In this document: piece by piece, positions 61,801 through 64,000 of the stretch
How positions within the stretch are numbered: the stretch's first letter is position 1
Layout of the letters: every line of letters starts with the position of its first letter
Assembly (NCBI GenBank): GCA_035582835.1
Contig: JAYKAV010003266.1
Span: 3,799,421 to 3,863,420, forward strand
Direction: 5' to 3'
Origin: Phoebastria nigripes
Taxonomy: Eukaryota; Chordata; Aves; Procellariiformes; Diomedeidae
Length of the DNA: 64,000 nucleotides
The notes under the pieces: generated by a model
Told to the model about the DNA's origin: nothing
Databases searched by the model: none
What the model saw: only the letters and a program-made list of their open reading frames with translations
Translations under genes and position numbers: made by a program

Positions 61801-63773
61801 CAGCTCTGTCCTTCCAAACCTGGAGCTTCAGCTCCTGTAGGGTGTTTTCCTTTCCCAGCACATCTTCAGGGCTGCTGTCACCCCCCCTCCACTAGCAGGG
61901 AGGAGGGACATGGGGGCATCTTCTGTGGCCTTTCTGGCATACCTGGACCCTGTTGCCAAAACCAGATTTGCTGCTGATCCAGAGGATGAGAGAAATTGGA
62001 GGCCAGAGATCCTCATCGTGGCTCGGGACGTGGGGGAATTGGGACCGGCAGAGAGCTCGGGCGGCTGGGTGTGGGCTGCTCGTGACATTCCTGCTGGGAT
62101 GGGAAGGGAAACAATCCTGGGAAGACGCCGCTCTCTCCTCTCCTGAGACTGCTCTGTCGGTGGCATAGTCGTACCCAGACGTAACATCAAAGCCGCTCAG
62201 CCCAGTGAGACCAGTACGTGTGTGGCCTCTGAGTTTGATTCAACTGCTACTCTAGCTAAGTCACGTAGACCTTGACATTGATGGCAGAGCGGGGAACTGA
62301 ATGCAGGGGTCCCAAATTCTGTGCTAAGGCTCTAATCGTGGGGCTCTCCTTGCTTATACCTTGCCAGATGAGTGCTTTGGTACCAAACCTCTGCGGGACT
62401 TGCTGGGTGATGATGCTGCCAAGTGCTTGCCTGTGGCTGCTCTGCACTTTCGTTTCCTTGTCGGTGTTAGGACTAATGCCCAGAGTTGGAAGAGCCTGCG
62501 AGAGGCTGAGCAGATGAGAGGAGCAGCCCAAGCTGCAGCTGAAATCCGCGGGGGGCACCCGGCCTTCCTGCCATCTGTTCCCCAGCTTGCAGATTGCACA
62601 GAGCCTGGCTCGTGGAAGATATTGCAGAAATCTCTGTTAGATGCTTAGAGAGAGCACCACAACATGGGATGGAGACATCAGCAGCCACCTGGCACGTACC
62701 TGGGAAGCACTGGTGAGCTGTTGCTTGTATGTCAGTGGGAGAGCATGGCTGTTTAGTGCCTCTTCCCCTGAGAAGCTGCTGGGGATGCTCTGCTGAGCGT
62801 NGCTGGAGGCTCTCTTGGCAGAGAAGAGGCATGATGAGTAGGGGAGGTTCTGCCAACGTGCTACTGCCCAGCCTGGGACCTCCTCTGTAGGGCTGCGTGC
62901 CCAGTGTTTGTTGGGCTGAAGACCTCAGCGCCTAGTCACAGCCCCTGAGCTCTGTAGGGATTGAAGATCTCATACAGGAGCTTGGGCTGTCTGGATGCAG
63001 CCCTGAAAGCTCAGCTGTGTTTCCCCCACCTTCCCTTGCTTCAAGGTGTTGTGCAAAGGGGCTGGCTGCAGAGCAGCTATTGCCTCCTGCGGCTCAGTGG
63101 CCAAGGAGCCACTGTAGGAGGGAGTCAGCGCGCTGGCCAGCTCCAAGAGGCACACAGAGAGGTGAGCTTCTGTGTTCCCTTTGGTGTAATGGTGTTAGCT
63201 CCAAGCTGGATTGCTCCTGGGAGCCTGGACATCAGCCTCTCCTTTCGGGAGTGGAGAAGGAATATGGGAATGGTGTGCCTACTGCTCCTTGCTCTGGTTT
63301 TCCTATGTGGGCTGTTGCAGCAACCTTGCAAAGCAGAGGAGTGTCGAAGGCTAACCCGACTGCACCTTGGAAAGAAGAAACCAGATTTATTGCTTCCTCT
63401 TCTGATCTTTACTCCAGGCTTTGCAACAGCTCAAGGCTGGATTTGTGCTATAGTCGCAGAGCAGGGATGTTCCCTCTTTTCTTCCCTGTCTCATGAATTG
63501 TACTGTTTTACTGGCCCTTCCCCAAGCACTGGCCTTATCTGCCCTTGAATCTGGTGAGTGTTTCTGCCTGGTCTAGCCCCGCTGAGTAACACGCTGTCTG
63601 TCTGACTCTGCAGGATTGGGAGGTTCTAGTCCTGGAGAAGCTAAAGTGGGATCTGGTCTCAGTGATAGCAAATGATTTCTTGGCTCACATCCTCCATCAC
63701 CTCCCGCTGCCTAAGGACAAGATGGAGCTGGTGAAGAAACACGCACAGACCTTTATCGCCCTGTGTGCCACAG
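53247..63773 (+). CDS. CCND3: Cyclin D3, exons 1-3, 3' part beyond the window
   Basis: G1 cyclin that activates CDK4/6 to phosphorylate RB (established). Exons: 53247-53444, 55267-55482, 63614-63773; all GT/AG. Codons 1-191 of about 292 are seen; exon 3 ends in phase 1, so later exons lie past 64000. The start is chosen for MELLCVEA, where residues 3-7 (LLCVE) form the RB-binding LxCxE motif. The cyclin box (about 28-152) includes [20 protein letters not shown], the CDK-contact Lys112 in ASKLRE and Glu141 in [14 protein letters not shown]. It is D3 and not D1/D2 by [29 protein letters not shown] and HHLPLPKD, and by its head-to-head position with TAF8. The second in-frame ATG is codon 82 (55312), the first in exon 2. 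The C-terminal PEST/degron part is not in the window. Confidence 0.96.
53445..55266 (+). other. CCND3 intron 1
   Basis: GTACGG donor and TTTTGTCAG acceptor. The first 400 bases continue the CpG island. A MIR-like fragment lies at 54630-54715. No other exon recognised. Confidence 0.85.
54630..54715 (+). repeat. MIR-like fragment in CCND3 intron 1
   Basis: AGAGCAGAGGACTGAAATTC, then AGAGCTCCTGGATTCTGTTC and GTGGCTGTGG follow the MIR 5' order ('gagcactggactgggagtcaggag-ctgggttct'). Confidence 0.45.
58798..58825. repeat. Poly-T run
   Basis: Twenty-eight T in CCND3 intron 2; no retroelement body recognised next to it. Confidence 0.9.
59897..59920. repeat. Poly-T run
   Basis: Twenty-four T in CCND3 intron 2, preceded by CTTCC units. 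Confidence 0.9.
61592..61620. repeat. Poly-A run followed by GA units
   Basis: Twenty A then five AG units; no retroelement body recognised upstream. Confidence 0.9.
62215..62350 (-). repeat. MIR-like fragment, antisense, in CCND3 intron 2
   Basis: GGCAGAGCGGGGAACTGAAT, then GGGTCCCAAATTCTGTGCTA and GGCTCTAATC match the antisense MIR order ('ggcagagctgggaactgaacc ... cagtgccttaacc'). Confidence 0.5.
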
Positions 63774-64000
63774 GTGGGTGACTGCTCCCGCTGGAGCCAC
63801 CCACCAGCATGCTGGGGAGGGTGGGCTGGCCACTGCAAGTGGGATAGCCTGGGCTTGAGTCAGGCTTGCTGGGCAACTTGGGGCTGGTCTCCAACACCCT
63901 GGCTTTCTGGGGAGCTGAATGCCTGCCTTCGTTCAAATCAGAGCGTTTTGCTGCTCCATGACATGTTTTTTATCCCTGACAAAGCGGGATAACGGTCCTG
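63774..64000 (+). other. Start of CCND3 intron 3
   Basis: GTGGGTG donor after a phase-1 exon end (codon begun by G, expected Asp). No acceptor or exon 4 sequence appears before the window ends. Confidence 0.8.

Larger units (their letters stand above)
55483..63613 (+). other. CCND3 intron 2
   Basis: 8.1 kb from GTAACC donor to a GACTCTGCAG acceptor. No exon recognised inside. It holds poly-T runs at 58798-58825 and 59897-59920, an A run followed by GA units at 61592-61620 and a MIR-like fragment near 62.3 kb. Confidence 0.85.

Noticed and set aside
1..64000. CRISPR arrays, bacterial operons, rRNA, tRNA, endogenous viral genes
   Set aside because: No regularly spaced repeats, clover-leaf-like promoters, rRNA segments or reverse-transcriptase/capsid/envelope-like frames were seen.

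Overview
The window is vertebrate nuclear DNA, most likely from a bird of the Neoaves group. The coding regions are split into exons with GT/AG junctions. Two CR1 LINE fragments are present; the one near 41 kb ends in the typical avian terminal repeat (on the opposite strand it begins ATCATAGAATCATAGAAT). Introns are small and two compact CpG islands mark promoters. Every gene was identified by recognising its protein family; no database was searched.

Layout. From 1 to about 4.6 kb I recognise no gene. At 4.69-9.39 kb on the + strand lies a complete 11-exon acidic mammalian chitinase gene (CHIA, 471 residues). At 9.93-12.43 kb on the + strand lies a complete 6-exon pitchfork gene (PIFO/CIMAP3, 198 residues, ciliary). 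At 15.86-20.61 kb on the - strand lies a complete 8-exon TAF8 gene (303 residues, TFIID subunit), convergent with PIFO. Its CpG-island promoter at about 20.6 kb carries YY1, NRF1 and ZNF143/THAP11-type sites. From 21 to 52.8 kb there is about 32 kb with no recognisable coding exon, containing CR1, MIR-like fragments and an unidentified 43-bp repeat present twice. At 53.25 kb a second CpG island starts cyclin D3 (CCND3, + strand); exons 1-3 (191 codons) are seen and the rest lies beyond the window.

How it fits together. TAF8 and CCND3 are head-to-head, the same arrangement I recall from human 6p21, while CHIA-PIFO corresponds to human 1p13. The junction between the two blocks is at about 12.5-14.3 kb. 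The most interesting reading is that the 32-kb desert is the first intron of a long CCND3 transcript starting at the TAF8 CpG island: three CCAAT boxes, a strong splice donor at 20774 and an in-frame ATG in CCND3 exon 2 make this testable. CHIA keeps every catalytic residue but has lost both cysteines of one disulphide recalled from human AMCase. I saw no CRISPR array, tRNA, rRNA, virus or toxin gene.
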